This document shows, in pieces, positions 24,201 through 39,200 of a stretch of DNA of 64,000 nt (within the stretch, counting starts at the first letter, position 1; every line of letters begins with the position of its first letter). Where the stretch lies: NCBI RefSeq assembly GCF_035083965.1, contig NC_089722.1:22623142-22687141 (forward strand), read 5' to 3'. A model generated the notes under the pieces. The model had not been told where the DNA came from. It searched no databases and was given only the letters and a program-made list of their open reading frames with translations. The DNA comes from Branchiostoma lanceolatum (lineage: Eukaryota; Chordata; Leptocardii; Amphioxiformes; Branchiostomatidae). The translations under genes and the position numbers were made by a program.

Positions 24201-27200
24201 CTAAGTTTCTCGGTGCCGATAAAAACTGCCTGAGCTCAATGAATCATACTGTATATTCGAAGACCGATAACTCACTTCCTTTTGTTCCTGTGTCAGCCCA
24301 TCTATGCCCACAGAAGGGCGGTGGTCCGGGTCAGAATAGGCAGGATCCATGACATCATCAGGGTGGAAGTTGGAAGAGTTCCATGACCAGGACCCCATCA
24401 GACCAGAGCCATGGTGGGTGTTATTTATCCTCCCTAGAGAATCAGACAGTAGACTTCAAATTCAAATGCTTGTTTGTAACATAATCAAAGCATTGCTGCA
24501 AATATAGCATCCATTTCCCCTGTGTGACATATCATTAGAACGTAAAATTCACATGTCTGCTCCAGAATTCTGGAATATAATGCTTTGCTTTTCATCACAT
24601 GGCCTATTACTTACAGGTTTCAGCAAATACAGAAGAGTCGTTGTAGACGGCACCGTCCGGACCGCTGAAGTCATTGGCATCATCGTCGTCCATGAGCCCA
24701 CAAAGTCCCTCCGTGTTGCCCTTGAACGTGGCAGTGGGGCTGAACAGGATGTTCACAAACTGCCGGCCCATCTTTGGTGAGTACCGGACGTCAAATGACA
24801 CAGTTGCTCCTAGTTGTTTGGTGAGATGAGAAATATAATCTTGTTGCTGAATGTTCATTCACATGCTTTATTTTCTAACTGTGACAGACATTATGTACAT
24901 TATCAGCCTGGATGTCATCGATACCAAGAGAAATAACATTGCCGGGCTATCAGAAACCACAACCACTTATCCATTTAAATCATCTCAAAACATTTTTCAT
25001 CGTCTCATTGGATGTACTACATTACAAGACTTTACCTGAAGCGAATGTAAGAGATATGATGATGACAGCCCCTGACTCCGTAGCATTTGTAGATGGCTGC
25101 TGAGCGAGCAGATGTACTGTCCCATTGTTGAGGAGATATTTCTCCCCTACAGAAAGTTGTCGCAGTTCACCGTCGATCCTGAAGTGGTCAAACCACAAAA
25201 ACATGCCATTTGAGAACATTTGCCGTCTTCTATCACAACTTTTATGTTATGTTGTGCTTTGAAACATCATCAACCATAAATAACATGTACATGTAGCTAC
25301 CTTGGATAAGGAACATTCTTTTCCGTTGCGTTCGGTGATGTCATCAGGGTGACGATGCTGTGCCCAGCCTTCACTGCAACACCACCAATCAGAGAAGCAC
25401 TCTCGTATGCGTACATCCGGGTCTGTACGCCAAAGTCATTGGATACACTCTTACAGTCCCAGAACTCGCCAATGCCATGGTAGTCGTACGATATTCCTAA
25501 TACACAATACAAAGAACCCTTGAGGTCATGGTCTTGTTTTTTTATAGTGTTGACTTCTGTTAAGAGGGAGAGTTGGTCTCTTAGGCTATCCTTACTGGTC
25601 GTACTTTAAGATAAATTCAGCTACTGGTTATGTACACAGAGATATCATAAGACGATACTAGTGTATGCATAACAAAAAATACCTTTATCAGAATAAAATT
25701 CCGAAACATGTTATTTTTTCATGCAAAATAGAAGCATATACTAGTGCACATTTACCATCCAATGTTTGGAGATGAGGGTCCCCTCCAATGGGACGAGGAC
25801 GGCGTAGCTCACAACAGTCGCCGAACCACTGAGGCGAACATGCACAGGATGATGGACAGCTGTCTGTTGATGTGGTGCATCGGCCGTTCCCGGAGCAGCC
25901 TATAAAGGTTAGGCAATGCAACAGTCAAACATTACCCATGTCACTTTATTATAACTCCATGCCCTCTTTGAATACCGTTTTCATACCTACACAAGTGTAA
26001 AAGATATAATTATTAAGTAACACCACAGATAGATGAGCAAGACCCCTTATCAGGATTGGTTGACATGAGTGGGGTGCCATATTCAATTACACAAAGAAGT
26101 CACCAAACAACCTCATACATGATGAATACCCAAAGTCATGATTTCCTTCCCTGTAAAGCGTTAACACAATGCTTCTTAAATATTGACTGCCGACTGTACC
26201 TTGGCATGGCCTGCAGTCCGGTTGTCTACAGTCCGGCCCCCTCCTCCCCACCACACATGTAGGTGGGATCCCGCACTCTGTCTTCTGTGGACACTTACAG
26301 ACGCAGTCTTGCCACTCGGGCTCCTCGTCATTCTCACAGTCAGGACAGCTATGTAAGGATGATACAAGCATGTTAGAAATTATTGGAAAGCATGAATGCG
26401 CACCATCCCTAAAACTCATGCATGTCGTCTTGATTCTGTATTAGAAGGATGAAAGTGATTCTGTATTAACAGGATGAAGGTTAGACATCCAGGTAGCAAG
26501 ATAAGCAAGGTGACAGCCAATCAACATGCATATAAAATTTGGAAACTGTCAGACGTCTCAGAAAGCATCCACTGTCTTTCGCCAGTGACTGCAGGAAACA
26601 TATACGATCGTACTTCATGTATTGCCATTCATCTTATCATTTGTCATCAATCGTAATCATGGTGTTTTGACAAGATACCAGTGACATTTTCCAGTCATTT
26701 ATGGGTATTGTTTCTACGGGTTCTAAACTAGATGTAATGGTACCTCACCTGTCAGAGCAGATACAGCCTTGAGGACCAAGAACTGACTCATGGCAGTTGT
26801 TACACGTGCACCTACACGGACAGGTACCATCACTCAACACCACATCCCTGCTGCCATCAGCGCAGGTGCAGGAACACTGTAAACAAAAACATTGTAAGTT
26901 GTCTTTCATTGATGATGTTCATCCACCGTTGTCGATGGATTTCACCATACATCAGGCTATGGTTGAATGCATTCGACTTCCGCTTCTGTACGTCTATGAC
27001 TTCAAATAGAGGTAGAATATTACACAGCATTGACAATTACGGATATAACGCATGCAATGGTATATACCATTTAGTAAACAAAGCAACTTACGTCACATCT
27101 CCCACTGCTGGTCAGTTCCGATTTCCTGTTGTCAGGGCACAAGCATGGGCAGTGTAGATTTCCCTGGTTGTTGACCGTTTTGAAGTCTCCATCGGGGCAT

Positions 27201-30200
27201 ACATCGCAGTTACATCCGTTACCAGAAATGTCTGGATGCTGTTTTGAAGAAATGATAGGAACTGTGCATATGAGTAATGTATCTTTTCCCAAATGTCTAA
27301 GATTGTGTCTGTCAACTAGGAACAATGTATGATTTAGTATTAGTGTGTCTTAATAAACATGTATGAAAATGGACTCATCATCTAGTGCATATCGGAAGAA
27401 AATCTTAATGACAAACAAGCAAGGTTATTTATACGGTGAAGCTTGTGTTTCCACTTTCACAGTTGCAAGGGCACATGCAGAATTCCTCGTTAGTAGGGTG
27501 CGGCTTCCCTGTTGCTCCCCCTGTGCATGAACACTTGTCTCTGCATGTACCAATACTTGACATCTGTTCTTTGCAGTCTCTGAAACAGAAAAGTGTCAGC
27601 TTAATATACATTAGGTTTCTCTGAGCTTTACAAATAGCATTCAGTGACAATTGAGTCATTCATGGATACTTAAAGTTTAAAATCTTAGTTTTCTCATTTT
27701 TATACTGAAGAAATGTAGTTGCGATAGCCTCCCAGATAATGAGCGAAAGTATTGGTCTAACATGGAAAATAAAGTCTTAAAAGCCTTGATAGCCTATGGA
27801 CTCATCTAACATTGCATCCCAAACGTCTTTACATTGGTTTATCTTTGTACCCATTAGAGGCAGCTGTGTCGAATAATCTCACATTACGAAATAACTCTAA
27901 CCGATCAGAGTCCATCCACTCCTCACGTGTCCATGCTTGTTCCTGGTAGTAATCTTTGTTTCCAGCTATTACGTTGTATGCCCCTTTCAGATAGTCCAAC
28001 GATGACGTGACACCGACATATTGTGGTCTGTCTGAATATGGGCACTCGGCAGAACACGACTGGGCGGATACACGCAGGAGGGCTTGTGATTCAATGGAGG
28101 TGGTGATACTGTACCCAAAAGCGTCATCTTGGCCAATCAGACCTGCAAAAAGGCATTTTGATCTTACTTATACAGAGGGTCATTATACCGTATACCTGTA
28201 CATAAGATACGCTGAACATAAGAGCGCTGCCTTTTCCTTCGCTCGTCTCAGTATAGCTACCACTTCTATTACGTGTACCACTGGCCCCAAACGACTCAAG
28301 AGTGCTACCATTTCCTTCTCTGGTCTCGGGATAGTTACACTTCCACCACTTGTGCCACAGGCCTCACAAGAGCCTTTTCTCGCCTCAGTATACTAGTAGC
28401 TACCAATTCTGTCACAGGTCTAACGCTGTCTTTTCCTTCGCTCGTCTCAGTAATGACAGTATACAATCTAGCTACCATGCCACTTGTACCACATCCTCAC
28501 AAGAACGCTGCCTTTTCCTTCGCTCGTCTCAGTATAGCTACCACTTTTGCCACCTATACCACACGCCTCACAAGAGCGCTGCCCTATCATTTGCTCGTCT
28601 TAGCATAGCTAACACATCTACCACAGGCCTCACAAGAGCGCTGTCTTTTCCTTCACTCGTCTCACAATAGCTACCAGTATGTAGCACAGTATTTGCAACA
28701 CTTATGCTACGTACGTCCCATACATCAGTGCTGCCTCGTCCCTGGATACATAGACCCACAGAAAGCGAGAAAATGTTACGAGTAAGGGACATTCGAAGCG
28801 CCGGTAATCGAAACTGCATGTCGTCGCGTTTTCCTGAGTGCATTCGCCCGCGATGTCGCAATGCCTTACATGGAAACTACGCCACATAATACATAGAGCA
28901 ATATTCATACAGAAAGAATTTCTGCCACTACACACCTTCCGCGATGACACGCACAGTGCTCCCATCAAGCGTCCCGTTTCCACTCAGCACCCTTTCCACC
29001 ACAGACAGTTCAGGGACTCCCTCGTTCCTCTTCATGTCCACAGCCATCTCCAGCTGAACCTCCTGGCTGAAGTCACTGTAATCTAGCATGTCCTCCAGAG
29101 TGGCAGGGTGTGCTACTATCATGGTGTAGACGCCTGTAGTAAAAACACAAGGCAGGCCTCAGTTCTTTTGAATGGGTACCATCAATGTATTAATTTGTAA
29201 CCAAACTGCAAGGGATATATGTACATCATCGTCATAGATCAATTGTCGCACCTGTCTTTATCACTTGTTCCACCTTGTGTAGTACACCGTTTGCCTGAGG
29301 ACTGGACAGCACCTGACCGATCCAGATGTCCAGGTCTCCTTCATTTACAAACATGGTGGCTCCCCAGTTGGAGAGGCGGACAGGACACCGGTACAAGATG
29401 TTGTCTTCCAGCGGAACGTACTCTACGTTATGGCCGACCAGAATCTTCTCAATACGCGTGGTGTCGTTGTACAGTGGGTGGATGAAGCCCTTTGGACACT
29501 GATCTTCATTCCACACGTTGCAATAATCTTCGCCCTATTGTGATTGAATTGTTGAGTTTCGGTGATTGGTATGATGGAGACTACTAAAGAAATCAGGGAC
29601 CAAGTAAAAATTATGTACTCTGTTGCCATCTTTGCAGTTGTCTACTAGATTTTTTAATAGTCATTTGTGTAGATATTTTTTTGCTTTAGATGTGCAACGG
29701 GGAGGATTTGAAGGGGCTTTCTTAGTCATAAGTATTGTGAAATCATGATCTATGTCATCATTGCCATATAATAGAAGGCTCGGAGATTACCAATAATGAT
29801 TTTCCATATAAACGTACACTATTCCGATCGAATGATAATAGTATACTTTCTATATTATTCCTTCACTGTGGATTTTGAGAAGTTACACATCACGTCATAT
29901 AGCAATTTACTACAAACAACAGCATTTAAGAATGCAGTTTATCTATCTTGATAACTCACCAACTCCTTGAAGCACCCTTCTATATCTTGACATCTTAGAC
30001 ATGATTCCACTGTAGTTGTGGAGAGGGAGGGGTTGCACTGCCATTGCTCACAGTCCATGACCTGTGATGAAGTGATAGACATATCACTATAAACAGTTGA
30101 AAAATGTAAGGAAAATAAAAAATGCAAAAATCTGAAACAAAGCCAGGTAAACTATCTTCCTATCATTTTTAGTTTCAAACAGTTACCAATAATGATATTT

Positions 30201-33200
30201 TATGAGAATTCCTCAAATGACATACCTCTATTTGGCTTGAGCATCTATCCCTTTTACCCACAGTGAAACAGCTGTGATAGAACCACATGTTACATGGAGA
30301 AACGTCTGGTCCTCCGTACAGCCCGGACTCACAACTCTGTCTTTCTTCACACCATCCACATCCAACCTCGCGTGAACAGGACTTGCAGCTGGTGAACCTG
30401 TTGCAGTAGCTGACTGTGCATGCTCGCCCCTGAAATGATGGAATTATGGAAAAAACACAAGTTAAATACAAGTACTATAGGACATCGCTGATATCATCTA
30501 AAACTGCAGCACAGACGACCAAATTTGGGCCAGATTGCAGTAGATAGAAAGTCGTTTGCATCTCATCTGTTTCTATGAAAGCGTTTTGCTACTGAACAAT
30601 GTGTATTTGTACCTGCCACCCGTTTCTGCACCTGCAGACATTTGGCCCTACGCAGGTGCCAAACTCTCCACAGTAATTCCTGTCTTTACAGGTGAACTTG
30701 GAACAGTCCTCTCCCTCCCAGCCTCGCCCGCAGATGCAGGTTCGTCCTTCACACAGTCCGCGGTGAGAGCAGGAGTTCGGGCATTCATCAACTGTTTTGA
30801 ATTTAGGAAAACTCATAAAAGTCTAGCGTAGAATACCCCAGCGATTCAAAAAGAATCCGGAAGCAAGTAGTCCATTAATTCAAAGATATGTTAACTCAAC
30901 ATATTAACCATATAAGGTTAGACAAAGTGCTATAGAAATATTATAGCAAAATGGAAAAGGCAATGCAAGCTGAAGATCATTACGCTGTAGAACTACTTTA
31001 GTTACTTAATGGCGTTACAATGATTAAGTAACAGCAAAGTACATTATTATACATTTGAATAACAGTTCTTTATTCACAGCCACATATCTTCAAGATACAA
31101 CGTTTCGGTGACCATCTACAACATTCTTCAGGATATTAATGACAGATTCTACTTCACACTACACCTTGTAAATACATGTATGTGGTTGTGAATAAAAAAG
31201 ATCTTTCTTATTCAGCCATTTACCAACCTGATCAAACTCTTTAGGGAAATTGTATTATTGACTCTTACCAACAGGTCTCTTGCAAATGTAGGGGAAGAAA
31301 GAGTTGCACGATACATCCTGAACAGCCACACGGGAGTTTCGGATGTAGATTTGACAGTTCGTTGTTGCATATTCCAGCCCCTATAGACAAATGATATCAC
31401 ACGGGGGAAAATAAAACAGACTTTTCCCTGCGTGTTGGAAATTGGTTTGTAGTTTGTGTAATTTCTTGATGTTTAATACAAAATATTGGATTCTAGAATC
31501 ATCATAAGATACCAGCAACTGCAGCAAGTTACCTGCGTTCGTTTGTCTATCCAGACAGGCACGTTATCTGGAGCGAAGTGTACTTTTCGTGCGATCAGCA
31601 AGCTGTCGATGAAGTTTTTCTCTAAGCCAGCAAACCTCTTGGACAGTACAGAATACTGAGCCTAAGAGAGAAAATGGACAGATTGTCCTGTCAAATTTTG
31701 TTTCAACAATATTCTGTTTCAAGACTACGTGTGGTATATCATCGCGAAGTGCTAAAAAGTATTTACATCAAATATTTGACAAATTGGCATAAACATGTTT
31801 ACGACAGTAAGCATACTATACTGAGGCAGTAATTATGATATGCTAATCGGTATGTCACAACTACAACCAAATGACCATGAATATGGTTACATTACAATGT
31901 CACACACCTGACAGGATTGTACAGCGCTGTCCCAAGACTGTGATCCGCCCATGTACCTGTAACAGGCGCTGAGCGTCTTGCTGTAGGTCCATCCTGAGCC
32001 ACAGGGACCTATAAGATAACAGCAACAACAGAAGATTAGGTACTAGTTTATATATCTATGCCTTAACCTTAAGGCTAAAAATTTGTAGAATGTATAATGT
32101 ACATGCGCATTATCTTCTTTTTCTATGCGGCAATGGCTTCCTAATTAAAAATACAATGGTAAACGTACACTATTGGAAAAGGGATGTGCATTCATGTTGC
32201 CTTGACTTTCTTAAACAATTTCATAGGATAAAAGACAAGCTTACCATCAGCTACAATCTCCTGTATCCATGGTTCAAAGCGTGCCTCTGCCCAGTACTCG
32301 CGATCGTTTCCGTCTCTGATTCTTGAGGATATGGCAGACGCAGAGTTGAATCCCCACCAATTAAGGGTAGCATTTACGGTGTAATTTCCGGCCCTGTTTG
32401 GCGTTGCCAGCTCAGCATCGTTCGCCGGGTTGGTGAGGACATTACTGTGCAGTTGAACATCTCGTCCTGAGACAACCACGGTGTACTTCTCCCCTGGAGT
32501 CTGTCCGATGTTGTCGTAGAATAGATTGTTTTCACACATCTGCTCACTAGTTGATCTGCTTCTTCCTTCCCAACTTACAACATGCTTTCCTGAGTTGTTG
32601 AAGAAAACGTTGTTGTCCAGCTGCCCATCAACGTTCTCGAGCTTCACTATACTCTCTGTGAAACCGACGTCATTGCTTGAGAAGACGTTGTTGTCAATCA
32701 GTATGGGTTGCTGTGTCGTACTGTAGCTGTATCCTGTCACCATTATTGTAGACTTGTTGGTGTTCCTGAAGAAATGGTTGTCCAGAACCGTTATATTTCC
32801 AGCTTCCTGGCTCGTCAGATCGATAGCGAGGCATTTCATCATGTTGTCAGCCATGTAGTTGTTTCTCACACTGATATAGGAGTCAATTAGAACACTACTG
32901 ACCACAGCTTGCTCGTTGTCATCACTATGAGGTTGATTACGCAGAAACATGTTGCGTTGGATGTCGACGATTACGCCGTTCCTTCCGTTGACGTTGACAA
33001 CTGTCCCGGTGGTATTATTCACCATGTTGTTCTCAATGATGTACTTAGTTGGACCTGTCTCATTATAGACCGCGACCTCCCCAAAGATCTGTTCGTTATC
33101 ATAATAGGACCTGTACCGCAGACTCATCATCGTCTGGGAGACAAAACGGATGTACGTTTTGTCGTTGTCTGATCGAGTAACCTGTCCAATTAGTTGAGTT

Positions 33201-36200
33201 TGGCTGCTGTCGGCATAGACCCACAATCTCGAATAGTAATATTGAAACTGAACGAATGAGACTGTGAGCTCAACCGTAACACCCGCACCTGCGTACAGGT
33301 GTCTATAGCATGTTGAGCTGGTCCTTCCTCTCTCTATAAAGCATACGCTGTCATTGAGATGGAGATTAGGCTCCTCAGCACATAGGCTCATGATCGATCC
33401 AAGATTACCCAAACATTCTGTAATGCTCCGAGTGTACGGCGTGAGTTGAAATGACCCTGATGTAAAGATACTGTCGGTGATATGTACATTTGTTGATGCA
33501 AGAACGCTAGACATTAGGCCTGCGAGATAAACACCTGCATATCCGTTACAACGGGAAATGTTCACACTCTGAATACGTGTTGATGAATTGCCATCCCCTA
33601 TCTGTATTCCGGTGCCCACACACTCGGATATTTCAATGTTGAAAATGTTTGCGGCACCATGCGTTTCTTGAATGGATATGGCTGCGTGTGAACGCCCGTG
33701 CAGATGTCCCGTGTTACTGAACTTCAGGTTTGTAAGGACAGCCGTGGTTGCAGATCTGGATGTAATCCCTCCCCATTTTGTCACTCTGCATATTGGTCGA
33801 GGTGATACTGGAGTGTTCATGTTGCATCTTATCCCAACATCGTAAGCATGCGTGCAGCCCGAGTACACATTACCAGGTGTGCCCGGAAGACAGTTAAATA
33901 TACTCATCTCATTCCCAGTGCAATCTGGTCTACTGCTGTAATAGCCAATCCATATAGGTCCCGATCCTTGTCCAAAAGAGTACGTTATATACTCTGTAGA
34001 AGGTTCGTATCCTAGCTCACGACAAACAACATTTGCGTCTCCCGAGTCCCAGTAGCTCCTCCCACATACAGTCCCCCATTCTCCATTATAGAACACCTCC
34101 ACACGACCTTCCCAAGGGTGCCGCCCTCCCACCAGCCGGACCTGGGGTTGGTGAACGGGCACGTCTGCAAGCTCAAAGGAGATCGGTTCTGTAGGTGTTC
34201 CCTGAGCGACAAGAGAACCTAGATTCAATAGGCCAACACATGGGGGTACCTTTATGATAGACCCGGGATCTATGGTAAGTGAAACGTTTTCGAATACAGT
34301 TAAATCCGCTTGGATGATGTAAGGACCCCTATCCTTTCGTAAATGAAGTGAATGATACAGTCTCCCTCCGATTTTGTCAGTCGTCATATTAACATTCCGG
34401 CTGGAGGGGTCAGCTGGTGGAAAGGATAAGTCAGGGCCTGTCAGGTACGGGAAGTAATCTACGGGCGCTCGGTCGTTCCAGTCGTCAAAGTCAGAAATCT
34501 TGTCTCGAATCTCAGTTTCAACTGCAGTTCCCCACCAGTTGTACCTAGCGTCAATCGTCTCATCAGGGGAGGTTGTAGAGATCCTACTGCACATGGTGTA
34601 GTTCATGTCTGGATTGTTCAGCATGTTCTGACTCAGATAATAGTAGGGTTTGTATCCGCCAATCTCAACTTGGTACATGAGGTATGATCTGGGTGCTGGC
34701 TGTACTGAAAATTACCATCAGTTTTGGATGAGTCGTAAGAATTGTCACGGAAGATGTTACCAACAACGTAGATTTTTGAAGCATCGTAATCCGGTGAATA
34801 ATCTCCGAACAGAAATGACAGTGTTTCTCTTGCATTGTTCCCGACTAAGAAATTATTCGTCAAATTTACATCTTTCCTTTCGCCTTCAACTCCAACAGCT
34901 GGTTGATAAGGGCAGCTGTTGTAGGAAATGGTACTGTTTGTAATGTCAAATGATGTCTGTTTACCCGTCACGTGCAGGGCGAATCTTTTGTTACTAAGAA
35001 GTTCACTGCTGTGTAGAACAACAGCAGAATAATGGCTAGAGGTAGAACTTCCGAAGTTTGCAAAGATTCCTCCTTGGTCGTTTCCTTGCACAAGACTGGT
35101 CCGTATCTCAACTTTTGTTTCAGAGTTCACATTTATGCTTATGCCCTTTCCTCTGTTGTGCTGACATCTGACATTTACCATGTTGTATTGGCCTTGTCCG
35201 TTGCTGTGGTAAATATTTATTCCTGCATAATTGGGTCCGTTGCCTGATGCAACCACATCAGTGAGCAAGGCGCTTCCTCCAATGTCCCGTAGATAGATTC
35301 CGTTGTCATAGTTAGAATGAGATAAGATATCACTCATTTCAACTTCCCCAGTAACACCATAAATATATATTCCGTTGTCAGAGTTGAAATGAGATACGAT
35401 ATCACTCATGTTTACTGTACCAGTAATACGATAGATATACATCCCATGATCGTTGTTGGAATAAGATAAGATATCACTCATATTAACTATACCAGTAATG
35501 CCAGAGATATATATCCCATTGTTAGAGCTGTCTACAACTGATACATTTGACAAAGCGACACTTCCGAGCAACGACGAGATGTAGATCCCCTCGTTAGAGT
35601 TTTGGCTGGCAACAGTTGACTCCACGGATATATGCCCCTCTCCTACTCCTTGTACGTACAGTCCTTTGACACAATAGGACAGCGTACTTCTGTCAATGTG
35701 TACGTTTGTCACATCCGAGGATACTTGTATACCGTATCGAAAGCTCTTAGCCGTAAGGCCCATGATATCAAGTGATGTTGGGATTTCTAATCTGAATCCA
35801 TTGTCAGCCTTCCTGATAACATCAAACTTTGCCAGAAAAAACGCATTCTGTGAGCGAAAAGCTTGTAGCAATAAAGTGACCGTAGAACCATCGGACGTGA
35901 ATACACGCGGATTGCCGGATTGGCTTATTCTGTTCCAGTAATTCAGTGACGCTACCTCATTTGTTTGGTTTGATGGAAGGGACTCATGGATGGTGAGGCT
36001 ATTTACATATGATGGATATAAATAGTTATAGCTGAAGTCAGTCTTTGTTACCGTGACTCGTATGTAATGTCCGTCTGGTGCCTTAACTGTTCTATGACAT
36101 CGCAGCCTGACTCTCTTGTTGATCCCATTCACGATCCACCGCGGCTGTCCTTCCTGGAGCACAAGGGACCTCGGTCCGCCGCACATTGTTTCCAACGAAA

Positions 36201-39200
36201 CTAATCGCTTGGCTAAGTTCACTTCAAGTTCCCACCATGACATAGAGCGTAACATGTTGATACTGATCCCAGTACCGTCTCTCGAGCCAGAATTGATCAA
36301 CGTTATATTTTGCAAGGCGATACGTTGGAAAGGCTGCAGATCCAAGTACTCTATTCCAGACGAAGTTCCAACAAATTGTTCCATGACAACGTTGTTTGTG
36401 ACGTTAGGGACTGAAGAGCCTTGTATGAGCAGACCAGATGCCTTGTGTACATGTGTGTGTCCGACATGGAAAAGATTGATATGGTGTGGCTCAAAAGTTT
36501 GGTTCGAGAAAGAGGCAATGCCTCCCCAGCCGGGAGTGGAGTCACAGGTTAACCTTAGGTGATAGTACGAATTAATTCCGCATCTGCTTGTATGATATAA
36601 GCTGCACTCTCCTATATTGTCTTCGGATCCATCACATCGGATAGTCAGCCAATTTCGGTTAGAGGAATCGTAGCTATTCGTTGCAGACTTGTACGAACCG
36701 AGCCCCAACTGCCGACAGGCGATCGTGGCGAACTCGCCGTACCAGTCCCAGCACACAGGAACCCATTGCCCGGAGTACTGCACTTCTAGTCGACCATCCG
36801 CATGACTGGAGCCCCGCGTTAACCGAACTGGAATTGTTAGGTTTGACACGGTTTTACGGTTGACATCAAATGTTATAGGACTTGATGGTAGTGCGTCTAA
36901 CTGCAGTTTCCCAAGATTGAGTATGCCAACGCGTTCCTGCACAAGAAGCTTAACTCCTGCCTCAACACTGAGAACAGAGCCGGGTAAGATAGTGAGGTCT
37001 CGTGTGAGGGTGACGGGGCTATCTGCGGTGGTTATGTGTAACGTTCCATTCAGTCGTCCGCCTAACGATGAGGCTGTCATGGTTTCTGTGTCTACCGTGT
37101 TTATAGGGCTGCCTAATGGGGAGTCTAGGTACGGGGAAAACTTGATCTCACTTCCGCTGTACCAATCATTGTTGTCAAATATCTTCTCTTTTATTGAATT
37201 GATATCTGTAGTTCCCCACCAATTGTTTTCTGCTCTGATCTGAGTTACAGCCAACGGATAAGACCCTTCACTGCTGCAAAGCTCTAAACCAGTTGGACTA
37301 TTGAGGAACGAATTTTGGCTGATAGCGTACTCTTCACCTGATCCCACAATTTCGATGGTGCAGTACTCATTCAGCGGATCAGAGATGTGTGCCATTGACT
37401 CTGCTTCATACTCATTGTTTTCAAACATGTTAATCTCCACAAAATGAGGGTGAAAGTCAGCAGACACATCTGTTGAGTTGAATAGCACCACCCGTCGGCA
37501 GACATTCCGAACAAACCTGTTTCCTGTTATGTTCAGAGTCTTGTCGTACCCATGTACATGGATAACCGACTTACTGCCGCACTGACTCGAGTCAAACTCA
37601 CTGTCCTGGATTGTAACCTCTGCACGAGTCCCACCGACCTCGATAATTGTCGCCATGTTGTCTTGATAAACTCCTCCTGTCAGTTGGATGACCGGAAAAC
37701 GATCTTCGTAAGAGTTGTCAACGTTTATCTTGACTGAGCCGTTTTCATTAGAGGTGAAGTCTGATTGGTCTATGATGATTCGATCTAAAATCGGAGGAGA
37801 TACGATATTCTGGTATTCATGATATTCTATTTCCAGATCAAATCCACTTCCATCATTACCTTCCGCCCCACCATTACGTAAGACTGTGCCACTTCTGTTA
37901 CCTAACACCCCAAGATACCGGCCATGGAAACCGTCTAGACCGTTGTGATCAAAGTGACAGCTGTCAGTCACAAGGTTGACATGGGTAGTGGTGAACACGC
38001 TGAGTCCGTAATGGGAGTTTGTACTGAAGTTAGACTGACGCATGTCCACGTTCATCGGGACTTCAGACAGCATCAGTCCGGCACCACTGTTGTGTTCAAA
38101 CGCGCTGTCAGTGATCTGGAGGGTTGATCCGGTGTGTCCTCCGCTCACCTGCATTCCAACTGGGAAATTCTTACTAAAGGTGCTGGAGGAAATAGTCACG
38201 TTTGCTGAAGGGTTCTTAACTATCAGCCCGACTCCCTGATTCTCTGAGATGTCGCAATTCTCCATTTGAAAAGTAGCGGTTGGGTCATGAACTCTTATGG
38301 CTGCGTCTCCAGAGTACTTGATATTGACATTGTGCAGCCGAGGCGGAACTGATGTGCTGATAATGGCGGCTCTTTCTGCGGCTAGATTCGCTCCTCCGGC
38401 ATGGAACAGGTCCACGTACTGTATTGTGGACTTCATAGCGTTAATAGTTGTACGAATGTCTATCGCCCTCCAATAGACGCTGCCCCTGGGATTCAATCCC
38501 TCGCATAGAACACCGAGGTCTCCTCGGTCTCGACCGTTGCCTTTTTTTGTCAAAAATAGAAGTGAAAAATGTAGAGCATTACATTTTGAAACTGATGTAA
38601 GGGATTGAAACAGGAAATCGATAATAACGTTTGCCTCCAATAAATCATCTCACTGCTGTTTTCAGCTGTCATTCTCAAGGATATCTTATTTTTATAGCAT
38701 GTGATACTAGTATCGTGGGAAATGATGTCTGCTGTTCAATGGTTTGGATAGCTCATGACAATATAAGAAAAAATATCTATGAAGATAGTGATGCTACCCA
38801 AACATACATTAACCAATGTTAAGCATCTATCATGATAAAAACGTGTCAACATATTTAAGTCCATTGCTTTACTGTATATGTTTTCTTTAAATCTTTCCAT
38901 TTTCTTCTCACCTTGTCAAGTTTTCGTGTGTGTGTGCGCGTGTGTTTGTAAACAGCATAACTCGAGAATGCCTGGGTGAATTGTCTAGATATTGGATATT
39001 GTGTAGGTCTTGATGTGACCTCAAAATGATTAGATTCTGCGTCCCCCTAGCGGCATTCGGGGATATATCGCAGCGGGATTTCCGGTTTGATATATCGTGT
39101 TTCGGACAAGTTATGGTCAGATAGCTCTTTGGAGGGAGATTAAGATCATTAAGTTTTGTCGGTTTGGGCTCCCTGTGGCTTTTTTTAACTGCAAAGGCCA

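Noticed and set aside
28568..28983. Overlapping open frames near the minisatellite
   Set aside because: They cover repeat units and parts of exon 12 in other frames; none has splice signals in phase.
31075..31140. Minus-strand CTGAAGA...CGAAACG as a hammerhead ribozyme
   Set aside because: The core letters are present, but the stems I can draw are poor; left as a probable retroelement remnant.
34705..34730. A true 11-nt intron (GTAATTTTCAG)
   Set aside because: Far shorter than any known spliceosomal intron in animals; a one-base sequence error explains the frame equally well.
17744..38540. Two separate genes (Bark-like and vWD/cadherin) in tandem
   Set aside because: An EGF domain is completed across exons 8 and 9, all phases fit, and no second signal peptide or intervening TM exon was seen.
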